A DNA stretch of 64,000 bases from Bacteroidales bacterium (GTDB lineage Bacteria > Bacteroidota > Bacteroidia > Bacteroidales > F082), in NCBI GenBank assembly GCA_017553625.1, contig JAFZKP010000047.1:62001-126000 (forward strand), in the 5' to 3' direction. Below the pieces are notes generated by a model, which saw nothing but the letters and a program-made list of their open reading frames with translations, was not told the DNA's origin and made no database searches. Position 1 is the first letter of the stretch. Each line of letters begins with the position of its first letter. The position numbers and the translations under genes were made by a program. Shown in pieces: positions 1-9,231 of the stretch.

Positions 1-1370
1 TGCTCAACAAATATTCTGATTTTATCAAAATCATTGATTTACAGATGCTTTTCTCGCAAGTGGCAAGTCAGATGACAATCAATCTGCAGGGAGATTCCGA
101 CGGGCTTCAAATCATGGGACTGCTTGAAACGCGAAATCTTGATTTCGACGTGATACATTTTTTGAGCGTCAATGAAGGAATTTTGCCACAGAACAAAAGC
201 AATAATAGCTTGATTCCGTTTGATTTGCGCAAAGATTACGGTCTGCCGACGTACAACCAGCAGCAAGCCGTTTACGCATATCATTTTTATCGTTTGTTGC
301 AAAATGCGAAACGTATCAATCTGTATTACAACAACATAGCTGATTTATCGGGCATGGGTGAGCCGAGCCGTTTTATCAGGCAGTTGGAATACGAATACGC
401 CAAAAACAACGCGAATGCAACACTTGAGCATATTCAATACAAGTCACCGATAATCAATAAGAAACAAGATAAGATTGTAGTTCGGAAAAACGATGAGATG
501 CTGGACAAAATAAAGAAGCTCTCTCCCACTTCAATTGGTGTTTATGTAAGATGTCCGCTACAGTTTTATTGGAAAAACATAGAGAAAATCGAGGACAAAT
601 CACTTGACGAGGAGATTCAGGTCAATGTTGTTGGAAGTATCATACATGGCACTCTTGATTATTTCTACAGATATTTTGGAAAAGAAATAATCTCGCTTGG
701 ACTTTTCGATGAGATGTACAAGAAACACTTCAAAGAGTGTTATGACAAGTCATTGGAATTCAATGGTTTCAAAAAAGGACTGCCTGAAACTGGATTCAAC
801 TATTTGAACGAAACCGTTATTGAAAGTATGTTAAGGAATTTTATCAAATATGAGCGTGAATTCCTTGCAGCCGGCAATAAAATGTCGATAATTGACACTG
901 AAATTGAGCTTGAAAACGAGATTGAATATCAAGGACATAAGGTGATTTTGCATGGTTTTGCCGACAGAATTGACAAGGTTAATGATGAAATTCGTGTTAT
1001 AGACTACAAAACCGGCAAGGTGAATCCTTACGACGTGAAAATCAACGATAAAGTTGTTGGAATCACTGAGATGGCGGAGAAATCGATTCAGTTGATGATA
1101 TACAAATACTTGTATTTGAAGGAACATCGGGACATTCCCGATGACAAGATAAAACCTGGTATTGTCGGATTCCAGAAGTTGAGTCATGGGCTTTATAACT
1201 TGGAAATCAGCGAGGCACATGAATTGAGCAAGTCGTTTGAAGAAACTTGTGACATGTACTTCAAAGACTTTTTAGCTAAGATTTTCAATAAAGACATCCT
1301 GTTCGCACAAACCGAAGACGTGAAATCTTGCAGTTTCTGCGATTTCAAAAACATCTGCAAACGAGGTTAA
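1..1370 (+). CDS. AddB-like PD-(D/E)XK nuclease, 5'-truncated by window edge
   Basis: The reading frame is open from base 3, so the start lies outside the window and only the C-terminal part of about 455 residues is present. The first part resembles the helicase-like region of AddB-type proteins (MGLLETRNLDF, then SVNEGILP). The C-terminal part is a RecB-family nuclease: GFADRID followed by IDYKTGK carries the metal-binding and catalytic Asp and Lys. A Cys in VRCPLQFYW plus the terminal CSFCDFKNIC supply four cysteines, as in the Fe-S nuclease domain of AddB. In this family the protein works with an AddA/UvrD-like helicase in double-strand break repair; that partner would be upstream. A lone PD-(D/E)XK protein is less likely because the helicase-like segment is present. 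Confidence 0.85.
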   Translation, partial: LNKYSDFIKIIDLQMLFSQVASQMTINLQGDSDGLQIMGLLETRNLDFDVIHFLSVNEGILPQNKSNNSLIPFDLRKDYGLPTYNQQQAVYAYHFYRLLQNAKRINLYYNNIADLSGMGEPSRFIRQLEYEYAKNNANATLEHIQYKSPIINKKQDKIVVRKNDEMLDKIKKLSPTSIGVYVRCPLQFYWKNIEKIEDKSLDEEIQVNVVGSIIHGTLDYFYRYFGKEIISLGLFDEMYKKHFKECYDKSLEFNGFKKGLPETGFNYLNETVIESMLRNFIKYEREFLAAGNKMSIIDTEIELENEIEYQGHKVILHGFADRIDKVNDEIRVIDYKTGKVNPYDVKINDKVVGITEMAEKSIQLMIYKYLYLKEHRDIPDDKIKPGIVGFQKLSHGLYNLEISEAHELSKSFEETCDMYFKDFLAKIFNKDILFAQTEDVKSCSFCDFKNICKRG

Positions 1371-2390
1371 TCACCTGTATATCAAATCGATATACACCGG
1401 TAGATGGTCGCTGTAACCGCCGAAATACTTCGGTCCAACATACGTTCTGAACAGTCTTACTCCGCCAAACGATTCGTCTTTTTCGAACAAGAAATCGGCA
1501 TGAAAGATGGTTGCGCTGTTTTTCTTGTAAACCAACCCTGTTTTATTGTTTATCAATGAGTTGGTGACAATAATTTGATCGAAGATTTGCCAGGTGTATT
1601 GATGCTTCAAAGTGCCTTCGAAGCCCAGTTTCTTTTCATCAGCAAACAGATTTACCAAAGCATCACCCGCACACAGAATATCCTTAATACTCGGGTCTTC
1701 CGGAGTGTCATTAAAATCGCCCATGATAATGATTTTGGGGATGGTTTGATGTAGAAATACAAGTGAATCAATCTTGTGTTTCAATGTTTTAGCAGCCAAA
1801 GCACGCAGTTTTATAGTTTCGCGTTCTCCACCATAACGCGACGGCCAGTGGTTGACGAAAACATGAAGAGTGTCGCTATGGCGGTCGGAAAATTTGGCGT
1901 AGAGTATGTCGCGGGTTTTTATATTTTTGATTTTTATGGGTTCAGAATGAAGCAGTTGCATTTTGTCGATGCAGTACACCATAGCCACGTCGATGCCCCG
2001 TTTGTCGTCGCCTTCGTAGTGGATGATGCGGTAATTGTGCGTTTTTAGTGGCGTTTTGTCAAACAACATGTTCAGAACATATTGATTCTCAATCTCTGCG
2101 ATGCCGAGAATCGCCAACGGCTCGTTTTCAGAAATGGAAAGAATAGCCTTGTATAGGTTGTTCCGTTTCTTGTAAAAACGCGATGCCGTCCAATGCTGGC
2201 TGCCGTTTTCGGTAAATTCGTTGTACGTTCGAGTGGAATCGACGAAAGGATCGAAGAAGTTCTCGAAGTTCCAAAATGCGACACGGAGATCAGACCTCTC
2301 CTGCCCTTTTGCCACAAAAGAGACAACTATCTGAAATTCAATGAATAAACAGAATAGAAACGGGACTTTTATTAAAGATATTGGTCTCAT
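1371..2390 (-). CDS. Secreted endonuclease/exonuclease/phosphatase family protein
   Basis: 339 aa. A hydrophobic N-terminus (residues about 5-28) looks like a signal peptide. The mature part has the family's marks: FWNFENFFDP near residue 40, IAEIEN (metal-binding Glu), HWPSR, MGDFNDTPEDP near residue 222 and a terminal GGYSDHLPVYI with the catalytic Asp-His pair. These are the DNase I-like fold motifs used for phosphodiester hydrolysis. The substrate cannot be told from sequence; nucleic acid, phospholipid or inositol phosphates are all known for the superfamily. The stop codon follows the upstream convergent nuclease gene directly. A TATCTTTG box on the minus strand at 2412-2419 probably drives it. 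Confidence 0.85.
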   Translation of the reverse strand: MRPISLIKVPFLFCLFIEFQIVVSFVAKGQERSDLRVAFWNFENFFDPFVDSTRTYNEFTENGSQHWTASRFYKKRNNLYKAILSISENEPLAILGIAEIENQYVLNMLFDKTPLKTHNYRIIHYEGDDKRGIDVAMVYCIDKMQLLHSEPIKIKNIKTRDILYAKFSDRHSDTLHVFVNHWPSRYGGERETIKLRALAAKTLKHKIDSLVFLHQTIPKIIIMGDFNDTPEDPSIKDILCAGDALVNLFADEKKLGFEGTLKHQYTWQIFDQIIVTNSLINNKTGLVYKKNSATIFHADFLFEKDESFGGVRLFRTYVGPKYFGGYSDHLPVYIDLIYR

Positions 2391-2411
2391 ATTTTTAAGT
2401 TTTTAGACAAG

Positions 2412-2460
2412 CAAAGATACAATTTTTTTTGATATGCGACTTGTTTTTTCATTATTTTTG
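2412..2460. promoter_or_regulatory. Divergent pair of Bacteroidota -7 boxes
   Basis: The minus strand has TATCTTTG at 2412-2419 for the endonuclease-like gene. The plus strand has TATTTTTG at 2453-2460 for the thioredoxin-like gene and probably mnmE. Both match TAnnTTTG, the -7 element of the Bacteroidota primary sigma factor. Confidence 0.6.
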
Positions 2461-2491
2461 CAAAAATTTCAGACAGGATTATATTGACAGG

Positions 2492-3691
2492 ATGGACAAG
2501 ATTAACAAGATAATTTTTATCATTTTCCTTTTGATTCCATTTTTGGGAATTTCGCAGGTTGATATTAAAATAAGTATTGACAATCAAAATGATAGTGTGT
2601 TTTATTTTTGTAAATATCGTGGAGCCAAAAACGTTGTGATCGACACATTGAAGCTCGAAAACGGTATTATTCATTATAAAAATAAGACTAAATTACCTGA
2701 GGGCATTTATCTGTTGACTAATGATAAAAACTATCAAATGATTGAGGTTCTGGTCGGGAAAAAGCAGAAATTTTCCGTGTCAATCAATGACTTGGAAGAT
2801 TTGAACAGTGCAAAAGCAAAGAACGCCAAAGAGACCGACATTTATTACAGGCTGATGGCTAAAGTGAGGGAAACCGACGCTAATATCAAGGCATTGAAGA
2901 GCGAAAAAGAGTTTTATCCGGAAAACCAGATGAAGATAGACTCTTTGAGAAAAGACCTTGAAAAATTTGAAGAATCATTGAAAATCAAGAGGAAAGACGC
3001 ATTTATAAATTTGGTGATAAACTCCATCAAGTATCGCTTAATTGAAAATTATTGGGATGACTTCCCGCTTGACGACGCAAGAATTCTGACATTCCCGATG
3101 ATTGACAACAAGTTGGAAACGTATTTCAACAATCTTCCTGTGGATGCGGAAACAATTAACAGTGAAATTGACAAACTTATAGTAAAGACTGGCGATTGCA
3201 CGGAGGTTCGCGATTATCTTTTGTGGTTTTTCTATGTGAAATATTTCAATCCGAACTATATGAATTTGGACGATGTTTACATACATCTTGTCAGAGAGTA
3301 TTTTTTGAAGTTGGATATGAAAAACGTGTCGAAAAGCGTTGTAAATATGATGGAGGAACGCGCCAATTATCTGGAAAACCTGAAATTGGGGGCAAAAATA
3401 CCAGAGATTGGAAATTTATATTCAATTGAATCACAATATGTTGCGGTGGTATTTTACGATAAGTCCTGCCAAAAATGCGCAAAAGAAGGAAGGATTTTGG
3501 AAGAGATTCGCACACGGCATCCTGAGATGACGATTTATCCTGTGGAAATCAGTTCGACGAACATAAAAAACCTAATGTCTTTATATGACATCCAAACAAC
3601 TCCGATGATTTATCTCCTTGACAATCAGAAGAATATAATTGCAAAGCGACTAAAAGCCGAGCAAGTTGAACAATTTATAAAAAAAGAATAA
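2492..3691 (+). CDS. Exported thioredoxin-like protein (DUF4369/DUF5106 type)
   Basis: 399 aa from the ATG at 2492, chosen because it gives a normal signal peptide (MDKINK, hydrophobic run, GISQ). The first third has the beta-rich look of DUF4369 N-domains of Bacteroidota thiol-disulfide proteins. A charged, probably helical middle follows. The C-terminal 100 residues are thioredoxin-like, with CQKC as the CxxC pair in FYDKSCQKC and the cis-Pro segment TTPMIYLL. It probably acts in the periplasm in disulfide exchange. It lies one base upstream of mnmE and probably shares its transcript, though no functional link is evident. Confidence 0.75.
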   Translation: MDKINKIIFIIFLLIPFLGISQVDIKISIDNQNDSVFYFCKYRGAKNVVIDTLKLENGIIHYKNKTKLPEGIYLLTNDKNYQMIEVLVGKKQKFSVSINDLEDLNSAKAKNAKETDIYYRLMAKVRETDANIKALKSEKEFYPENQMKIDSLRKDLEKFEESLKIKRKDAFINLVINSIKYRLIENYWDDFPLDDARILTFPMIDNKLETYFNNLPVDAETINSEIDKLIVKTGDCTEVRDYLLWFFYVKYFNPNYMNLDDVYIHLVREYFLKLDMKNVSKSVVNMMEERANYLENLKLGAKIPEIGNLYSIESQYVAVVFYDKSCQKCAKEGRILEEIRTRHPEMTIYPVEISSTNIKNLMSLYDIQTTPMIYLLDNQKNIIAKRLKAEQVEQFIKKE

Positions 3692-3692
3692 C

Positions 3693-5207
3693 ATGAGCAA
3701 ACACGACACAATCTGCGCTGTTTCGACCGCATCAGGAATGGGAGCCATTGCGGTTATAAGGATTTCAGGAACCGACAGTTTCAAAACCGCATTATACATT
3801 TTCAGAAAAAACGGCAAACAACTGAATATCAATGATATTGAGCCAAACAAAGCATATTATGGCGAGATTTTCGACCCGATTCCTGACGACAAGCCGATGG
3901 TCGACGAGGTGTTGGTGACGTTTTTCAAGGCGCCCCACTCCTACACTGGCGAGGATTCCGTGGAAATCAGCTGCCATGGCTCGTATTTCGTCCAGCAAAA
4001 GATATTGGAACTGCTTTTTACGCGCGGCTGCAGATTGGCGGAACCAGGAGAGTTCTCGAAAAGAGCATTCATAAACGGGAAACTCGATTTGGCGCAAGCT
4101 GAAGCCGTCGCGGACCTGATTGCGTCGCAGAACGAGACAGAACATAAAATCGCCGTGAACCAGCTGAAAGGCGGATTCTCGAACGAGTTGCGCGACCTGA
4201 GAGCGAAATTGGTTGATCTGACCTCGCTTCTGGAGCTTGAACTTGATTTTTCGGAAGAAGACGTCGAGTTTGCTGACAGGTCGAAACTGAAAGAGCTCTT
4301 GGACACGGTTCAAAACCATATCGGGAAGCTAACCGATTCATTCAGATTAGGTAACGCCATCAAAAACGGCATTCCTGTAGCTATTGTCGGAGAGACGAAC
4401 ACTGGCAAGAGCACGCTTCTGAACGCCATTCTCGGCGAGGAACGCGCGATAGTGAGCGACATAGAGGGAACGACACGCGACACCATCGAGGAGACATTCA
4501 ACATTGGTGGGACGTTGTACAGATTCATCGACACCGCTGGCATACGAGAGACATCGGAAACCATTGAAAAGATTGGCATCGAGCGCACTTTCAAGAAGAT
4601 TTCAGAAGCCGACATCGTGATAGGTATGATTGACGGCTCGAAAACTATAAAGAATATCATCAAATCGTGGAAAGAAATCGTCTCGCACGTTAACGTGTTG
4701 ACACAGAAGCTGATAATCGTCATCAACAAGAGCGATTTGATGGAAGCAGGCACGATGTTCAGCCTGAACGACGATTATTTGCATTACATGAAATCGACAT
4801 ACGAAAACAATATTGAAAAGTATGGCGGTTATATGACCGACGAGTACTGTTACAGCATCACTGGAATGGATTTGCACAATATCTGCGATCTTATGACATT
4901 CATGTATTTATCGGCCAAAAAGACAGAAGATGTCGAAAGTCTGAAGAACGAAATCAGATATTACACCAAAAGCTACAAAGTGGGCGCCAACGATGTTTTG
5001 GTGACGAATATGCGTCATTATGAAGCACTTATGAACGCAAAAGCAAGTCTCGAGCAGGTGAAAAACGGCATTGAGAACAAGCTTTCCGCCGACTTGCTTG
5101 CCGAGGATTTGCGTCAGGCGTTGTATCATATCGGAAGCATCACCGGCGAGGTTACTAACGGCGAGGTTTTGAATAATATTTTCAGTCGTTTTTGCATCGG
5201 AAAATAA
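3693..5207 (+). CDS. mnmE: tRNA uridine-5-carboxymethylaminomethyl modification GTPase MnmE
   Basis: 504 aa, full length. The N-terminal folate-binding domain begins DTICAVSTASG. The inserted G domain has GETNTGKS at about 232-239, EGTTRDT as the switch I/G2 region, DTAG near 280 and NKSD near 345. The C-terminus ends in CIGK, whose Cys is needed for modification activity. With MnmG the enzyme adds the cmnm group to U34 of tRNAs reading NNA/NNG codons. GETNTGKS in place of the common GxPNxGKS still fits the P-loop pattern. It is probably cotranscribed with the thioredoxin-like gene that ends one base upstream. Confidence 0.97.
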   Translation: MSKHDTICAVSTASGMGAIAVIRISGTDSFKTALYIFRKNGKQLNINDIEPNKAYYGEIFDPIPDDKPMVDEVLVTFFKAPHSYTGEDSVEISCHGSYFVQQKILELLFTRGCRLAEPGEFSKRAFINGKLDLAQAEAVADLIASQNETEHKIAVNQLKGGFSNELRDLRAKLVDLTSLLELELDFSEEDVEFADRSKLKELLDTVQNHIGKLTDSFRLGNAIKNGIPVAIVGETNTGKSTLLNAILGEERAIVSDIEGTTRDTIEETFNIGGTLYRFIDTAGIRETSETIEKIGIERTFKKISEADIVIGMIDGSKTIKNIIKSWKEIVSHVNVLTQKLIIVINKSDLMEAGTMFSLNDDYLHYMKSTYENNIEKYGGYMTDEYCYSITGMDLHNICDLMTFMYLSAKKTEDVESLKNEIRYYTKSYKVGANDVLVTNMRHYEALMNAKASLEQVKNGIENKLSADLLAEDLRQALYHIGSITGEVTNGEVLNNIFSRFCIGK

Positions 5208-5240
5208 TTTGTAATTATTTAAAAATTATCTATATATTTG
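5208..5240 (+). promoter_or_regulatory. Promoter of the AraC-type regulator
   Basis: TTTG at 5208-5211, a 21-bp spacer, then TATATTTG at 5233-5240, matching the Bacteroidota -33/-7 pattern. The start codon is 35 bp further on. Confidence 0.6.
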
Positions 5241-5275
5241 CAACGTAAAAACAAAATTCTTCATAAAAGGGCAAG

Positions 5276-6400
5276 ATGCAATACGATTCGCAGTATTTAT
5301 TATTCTTTACGACAAGTTTAATCTATATTGTCGTCTGTGCATACGGATGGCTTCTGAAGACTTTTTATGTGCCCGCGGCGTATAAGGACGTTTTCGGTGA
5401 GCTCTACCCTGCCCGCCATTCACTCGCCAACTTGTTTATGATGCAGGTTTTTGAGATTCCGTTCCTTTTTATGATTGGGCGAGAAGATGTTTTGTTTTTC
5501 ATCAACGGCGCTTCCCTGATGTTCATCACATCGTATCTGGTTGTTCTTATAAAAGGCTATTTCTTCCTTGACTTTTACACTCCGCGCAGGCTCATCATCC
5601 TCCAACATCCTGTGATGACATGTTGGATAGCGTTAATGCTTCCGGTGATTGGTGTCATTGAGTTCACACCTGTTTACAAAATGATTATGACGGTGGTAGT
5701 GCTTGCCATCACGTTGGGCTACCTCTTGCATCTCGACAGATGCAGGCTCAGAGTGATGAACCAGATTCGTGAGATTGACGAAGACGAGTTTTCGAGCGAT
5801 GACGACTTCCCAATCAAATTAGCAAGAAGTGTAAAATGGCTGCCGTTAATTGTTTGTGTCATCCTCATCGTGACGTTTCTTTCTGACAGCTACTATGTTA
5901 AAATGTCACGCGACATCATCTTGATTGGGATTAACGTCTGGTTCGCGATATACTCGCTGAACCCGCACCGTCACACAAAGAAGTTGCCGCAAGAGTTGAA
6001 GAAGAAAGAAAGCACCGATGAAACAGCTACACCTGTAAAATACAGGCTCAGCGAGAAATATTGCAAAGACACCGAAAAGAAGCTCATCGAAATCATTTAT
6101 GAGAAGAAACTGTATTTGGAGGAGCACCTGACCATGAACGACCTTACGGAGGTCATGCATACAAACAAAAACTATCTCAGCGAGGTCATTGCGAGAAGCG
6201 AATTCCAGTCGTTTTACAAGCTCATCAACACGCTGCGAATCAATCATGCCTGTGAGATGCTCAACGAAGATCCGTCAGCTAAGCTCGAAATGGTGGCGTT
6301 GTCGTCGGGATTCTCGTCAGGAAGCGCTTTCTCTCAGGTTTTCAAGCGTTTAAAAGATATTTCACCCAAGGAATATATCAGCCAAATACACGCAGAATAA
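5276..6400 (+). CDS. Membrane-anchored AraC-family transcriptional regulator
   Basis: 374 aa. The first 235 residues hold about six to seven hydrophobic segments (from LLFFTTSLIYIVVCAYGWLL to IILIGINVWFAIYSL). A charged linker follows (KKLPQELKKKEST). The last 100 residues form an AraC-type double helix-turn-helix: EEHLTMNDLTEVMHTNKNYLSEVI, then MVALSSGFSSGSAFSQVFKRL and SPKEYI. Such proteins probably sense a membrane or periplasmic signal and bind DNA from the membrane. The last codons (QIHAE and stop) lie within the first of five direct repeats that continue to the promoter of the next gene, which suggests that this protein controls it. No other obvious target is next to it. Confidence 0.8.
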   Translation: MQYDSQYLLFFTTSLIYIVVCAYGWLLKTFYVPAAYKDVFGELYPARHSLANLFMMQVFEIPFLFMIGREDVLFFINGASLMFITSYLVVLIKGYFFLDFYTPRRLIILQHPVMTCWIALMLPVIGVIEFTPVYKMIMTVVVLAITLGYLLHLDRCRLRVMNQIREIDEDEFSSDDDFPIKLARSVKWLPLIVCVILIVTFLSDSYYVKMSRDIILIGINVWFAIYSLNPHRHTKKLPQELKKKESTDETATPVKYRLSEKYCKDTEKKLIEIIYEKKLYLEEHLTMNDLTEVMHTNKNYLSEVIARSEFQSFYKLINTLRINHACEMLNEDPSAKLEMVALSSGFSSGSAFSQVFKRLKDISPKEYISQIHAE

Positions 6401-6506
6401 AATTTTTACACCCAGAATAAAGGATTTACACGCAGAATAAAAAACCTGTATCCTTAAACTAAAGCAATTTACTTCCAAAATAAAATGATTTACACGCAGA
6501 ATAAAA
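6387..6506 (+). repeat. Five phased direct repeats, candidate AraC operator array
   Basis: A 16-bp motif, TACACGCAGAATAAAA, occurs at 6387-6402, 6427-6442 and 6491-6506, with variants TACACCCAGAATAAAG at 6407-6422 and TACTTCCAAAATAAAA at 6470-6485. Start-to-start spacings are 20, 20, 43 and 21 bp, close to multiples of two helical turns. The first copy covers the last codons and stop of the AraC-type gene. The last copy ends 20 bp before the -7 box of the next gene. Direct repeats at this spacing are typical of AraC-family binding sites; binding here is inferred. Confidence 0.7.
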
Positions 6507-6526
6507 CCATTCTCGTGCGCTTGTTA

Positions 6527-6534
6527 TATTTTTG
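6527..6534 (+). promoter_or_regulatory. -7 box upstream of the secreted T9SS-type protein
   Basis: TATTTTTG at 6527-6534, with transcription expected near 6541. No TTTG element stands out about 20 bp upstream; the last direct repeat (6491-6506) covers that place instead. This is the arrangement expected for a promoter that needs an activator. Confidence 0.55.
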
Positions 6535-6552
6535 CAGCCGAAAAACAAAGGC

Positions 6553-8826
6553 ATGAAAAGTACATTCTCAAAAGGCAAAAATATGATTACGACAACAAAC
6601 CAAGTCGCGAGGAGACTTCTGTTGACTCTCCTCGCAGTACTCACGACAACCATGTCATGGGCACAGTTAGTGGGACGCGGCACGCAAGACGATCCGTACC
6701 TTATTCGCAGTGCTTCCGACTGGACAACATTCACAAACAACGTTAACAGCGGCACTGGCACAAAGTCTTATTACAAGTTGACCGCTGACATCACCCTCGG
6801 CACAGCCGAGAATCCTATCACCACGGTGGTCGGAACAATGAACAAGTATTTCAGAGGTTATTTCGACGGTGATTTTCACACCATACATCTTAATATGAGA
6901 CGCACAGAGAATTATGCGGCTCTTTTCGGCGTGACCGACGGCGCCAAAATCAAGAACCTCTCCGTTGACGGCACCATTATCACAGACCACAAGTTTGCAG
7001 GCGCTTTTGTTGGATATGCGAAAAACGGACAAAACAACTCTACAGACCTCACCAACTGCATCAGCAGCATACATATTATATGTGACAGTATCGTCACGAT
7101 TGACCCGGCGAAACCTTTCGACTGCACACATGGCGGTCTGGTTGGTCAGAATGAAAGCGGTGTCACAAACTTTGTGAACTGCATCTTCGACGGCTGGATC
7201 AAAGATAGGAAAGCGGTGAAGACAGGCAACAAATGCACAGGCTTCATCGGATGGGCAAACAACACGGTCACTTACACCAACTGCACCATGGCTGGAACAA
7301 TCGATGTGAAACCTAACGACGAAAACCTGAAGAACAGCATGGCGAATTTCCACAGACTGGCAGCAAGTGCAAAAGCAATTTTTTACGGTCCCTCCTATTA
7401 TATTCATGATTACACATATCCCGGATTGGCTCAGCAGGGCATCGTCGCTTTGACAGCATCACCTGAAAACACCATTTCAAGAAAATACACTTCCGACAAG
7501 ACCAACTATTATGTCCCGGCAGCTGAGATCTACGCTTATAATGTAAGTTACTATGGCAGAACTCTTGTTGAAAACACAGATTATGACATGAGTATCACAC
7601 ATGTTAATGGCGAGTACAAAATCACTATACAAGGAAAGAACAACTACGCTGGCACAAATGTCAGGGTTTACAAGGATGTCAAGATTGATGTCAAGCCATG
7701 GGATCCAAATAAAAGAATCGGCTGGTATGCCATCTCATCCTCATGCCATGACATGCCATTCAGTGAAGTTCAAAATTTGACAAGTGCAACACACAACATA
7801 TACCGTTACGACGAATCGAACCGCACGTGGCAGGAATATAGAAACACGGCCAATGAATACAGTGCCTTTGAGAATGGACGCGGCTATATTTATCGTACCT
7901 TATACAATGGCGGAACTATTACGTTTAACGGTACCCCTAACATTGGCGATGTCAGCTACACATTGTCAATGACAACAAACTCTGATGATCTGAACGGATT
8001 CAACCTTATCGGCAACCCTTACGCACACGTTATTTATAAAGGTGTCGCAATCCCGAACGATTATCTTGCAAACGGATACTGCATCCTCAACACTGACGGC
8101 ACATGGCAGTTCAGAACTGACAATGTTGCAATCCCTGCCGGGACAGCAATTCTCGTTCAGTCAAAGTCTGAAAGATCGACTACCACAATCACCATGAGAG
8201 ACGTTGAGGCAGCTCCGAAAAAAAGAGCCGACAGCGACAACATCTGCTTCACCGTAAAGAACGGACAATATGAGGATGTTGCCCGCATCGAGTTCAACGA
8301 GGGCCACGGCTTCAACAAGATGGCGCATTACAACGAGGACGCGCCGATGCTTTATGTCAGGTACGACGGCGAGAATTTCGCTTCAGCCAACCTGAGCGAC
8401 GACACAAAGGTTGTCGACCTCTGCTTCAAGACAAAGGAAATGAGCAGATACACCATCAGCATGGAAGCCAACGGCGTGTTTGATTATCTCCACCTTATCG
8501 ACAGAATGACAGGCGACGATGTGGATATGCTTGTAGAAAACGAGTATTCATTCATCGGCTCAGCCAATGACAACGCCGACCGTTTCATCGTGAAACTCAG
8601 CAACGACGCTGGGAATGACGATGTCAACGAGATTTTCGCTTACCAGAACGGCAGCGACCTCGTGGTGAACGGCGAAGGTGAGCTTCAAGTGTTCGACGTC
8701 ATGGGACGTATGATTATGAAAATGAGCGTCAATGGAGACAGTAGCATCAACGGAATGATGCATGGCATCTACATTTTAAGACTGCTCGGCAATGATGTCA
8801 AAACACAGAAGATAGTCGTGAGATAA
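6553..8826 (+). CDS. Large secreted protein with T9SS-type C-terminal sorting domain
   Basis: 757 aa from ATG 6553. ATG 6583 is an equally good start and gives a compact signal peptide ending TMSWAQ. A TTG start further upstream would lie inside the -7 box. The N-terminal region has GLUG-like beta-repeat character (GTQDDPYLIRSASDWTTF, FDGDFHTIHLNM, GAKIKNLSVDG). The middle is beta-rich (FNLIGNPYAHVIY). The last 80 residues end in VFDVMGRMI, then GIYILRLL, then a short basic tail, the pattern of type A sorting domains of the type IX secretion system. It is probably exported and attached to, or released from, the cell surface, perhaps as an adhesin. The repeat array upstream suggests control by the AraC-type protein. 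Confidence 0.75.
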   Translation: MKSTFSKGKNMITTTNQVARRLLLTLLAVLTTTMSWAQLVGRGTQDDPYLIRSASDWTTFTNNVNSGTGTKSYYKLTADITLGTAENPITTVVGTMNKYFRGYFDGDFHTIHLNMRRTENYAALFGVTDGAKIKNLSVDGTIITDHKFAGAFVGYAKNGQNNSTDLTNCISSIHIICDSIVTIDPAKPFDCTHGGLVGQNESGVTNFVNCIFDGWIKDRKAVKTGNKCTGFIGWANNTVTYTNCTMAGTIDVKPNDENLKNSMANFHRLAASAKAIFYGPSYYIHDYTYPGLAQQGIVALTASPENTISRKYTSDKTNYYVPAAEIYAYNVSYYGRTLVENTDYDMSITHVNGEYKITIQGKNNYAGTNVRVYKDVKIDVKPWDPNKRIGWYAISSSCHDMPFSEVQNLTSATHNIYRYDESNRTWQEYRNTANEYSAFENGRGYIYRTLYNGGTITFNGTPNIGDVSYTLSMTTNSDDLNGFNLIGNPYAHVIYKGVAIPNDYLANGYCILNTDGTWQFRTDNVAIPAGTAILVQSKSERSTTTITMRDVEAAPKKRADSDNICFTVKNGQYEDVARIEFNEGHGFNKMAHYNEDAPMLYVRYDGENFASANLSDDTKVVDLCFKTKEMSRYTISMEANGVFDYLHLIDRMTGDDVDMLVENEYSFIGSANDNADRFIVKLSNDAGNDDVNEIFAYQNGSDLVVNGEGELQVFDVMGRMIMKMSVNGDSSINGMMHGIYILRLLGNDVKTQKIVVR

Positions 8827-8855
8827 GAGATGAAAAATAATAGTTTAAAGAAAAA

Positions 8856-9116
8856 ATGATGAAAAAGCTTATATTAACAATTTTAATTTTATTAACATTC
8901 GGATTTTGTGCAAGTGCCCAAAGTGACGGTTTCTTCAGCAACTGGAGCGATGGTTACAGCAATAGGGCTTCAAGCGATTTCTTTATTCCAAACATTGGAA
9001 TGCCTGACACAAACATTGGTGAAACAGACAACTCCAATGCGCCTGTTGGCAATGGAATGTTAATTATTACAGCTCTCGGCACTATATATGCCATCAGAAA
9101 ACTAAAGAAAAATTAA
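8856..9116 (+). CDS. Small exported protein with C-terminal membrane tail
   Basis: 86 aa. It has a signal peptide (MMKKLILTILILLTFGFCASAQ), a short Ser/Asn/Gly-rich linker, and a C-terminal hydrophobic stretch GNGMLIITALGTIYAI followed by RKLKKN. A glycine-rich turn, hydrophobic segment and basic tail at the very C-terminus resemble sorting or anchoring tails of short Bacteroidota surface proteins, but I cannot assign a named family. It starts 29 bp after the T9SS-type gene and is followed by a terminator, so the two probably form one transcript. Confidence 0.6.
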   Translation: MMKKLILTILILLTFGFCASAQSDGFFSNWSDGYSNRASSDFFIPNIGMPDTNIGETDNSNAPVGNGMLIITALGTIYAIRKLKKN

Positions 9117-9140
9117 CCAGTTTATATATTTAGTTGTTGT

Positions 9141-9170
9141 GACGTCGCATTATTGTGACGTCTTTTTTTT
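9141..9170 (+). terminator. Rho-independent terminator
   Basis: GACGTCGCA (9141-9149) pairs with TGTGACGTC (9154-9162) with one G-U wobble around a four-base loop. It is followed by eight Ts. It ends the T9SS-protein transcript before fusA. Confidence 0.8.
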
Positions 9171-9200
9171 CAAATATATTTTAAATTCAAATAAAAAGCG

Positions 9201-9208
9201 TAATTTTG
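9201..9208 (+). promoter_or_regulatory. -7 box of fusA
   Basis: TAATTTTG at 9201-9208, 23 bp before the start codon. No clear -33 TTTG at the usual distance. Confidence 0.5.
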
Positions 9209-9231
9209 CAGTCTGAAATCAATCAATTACA

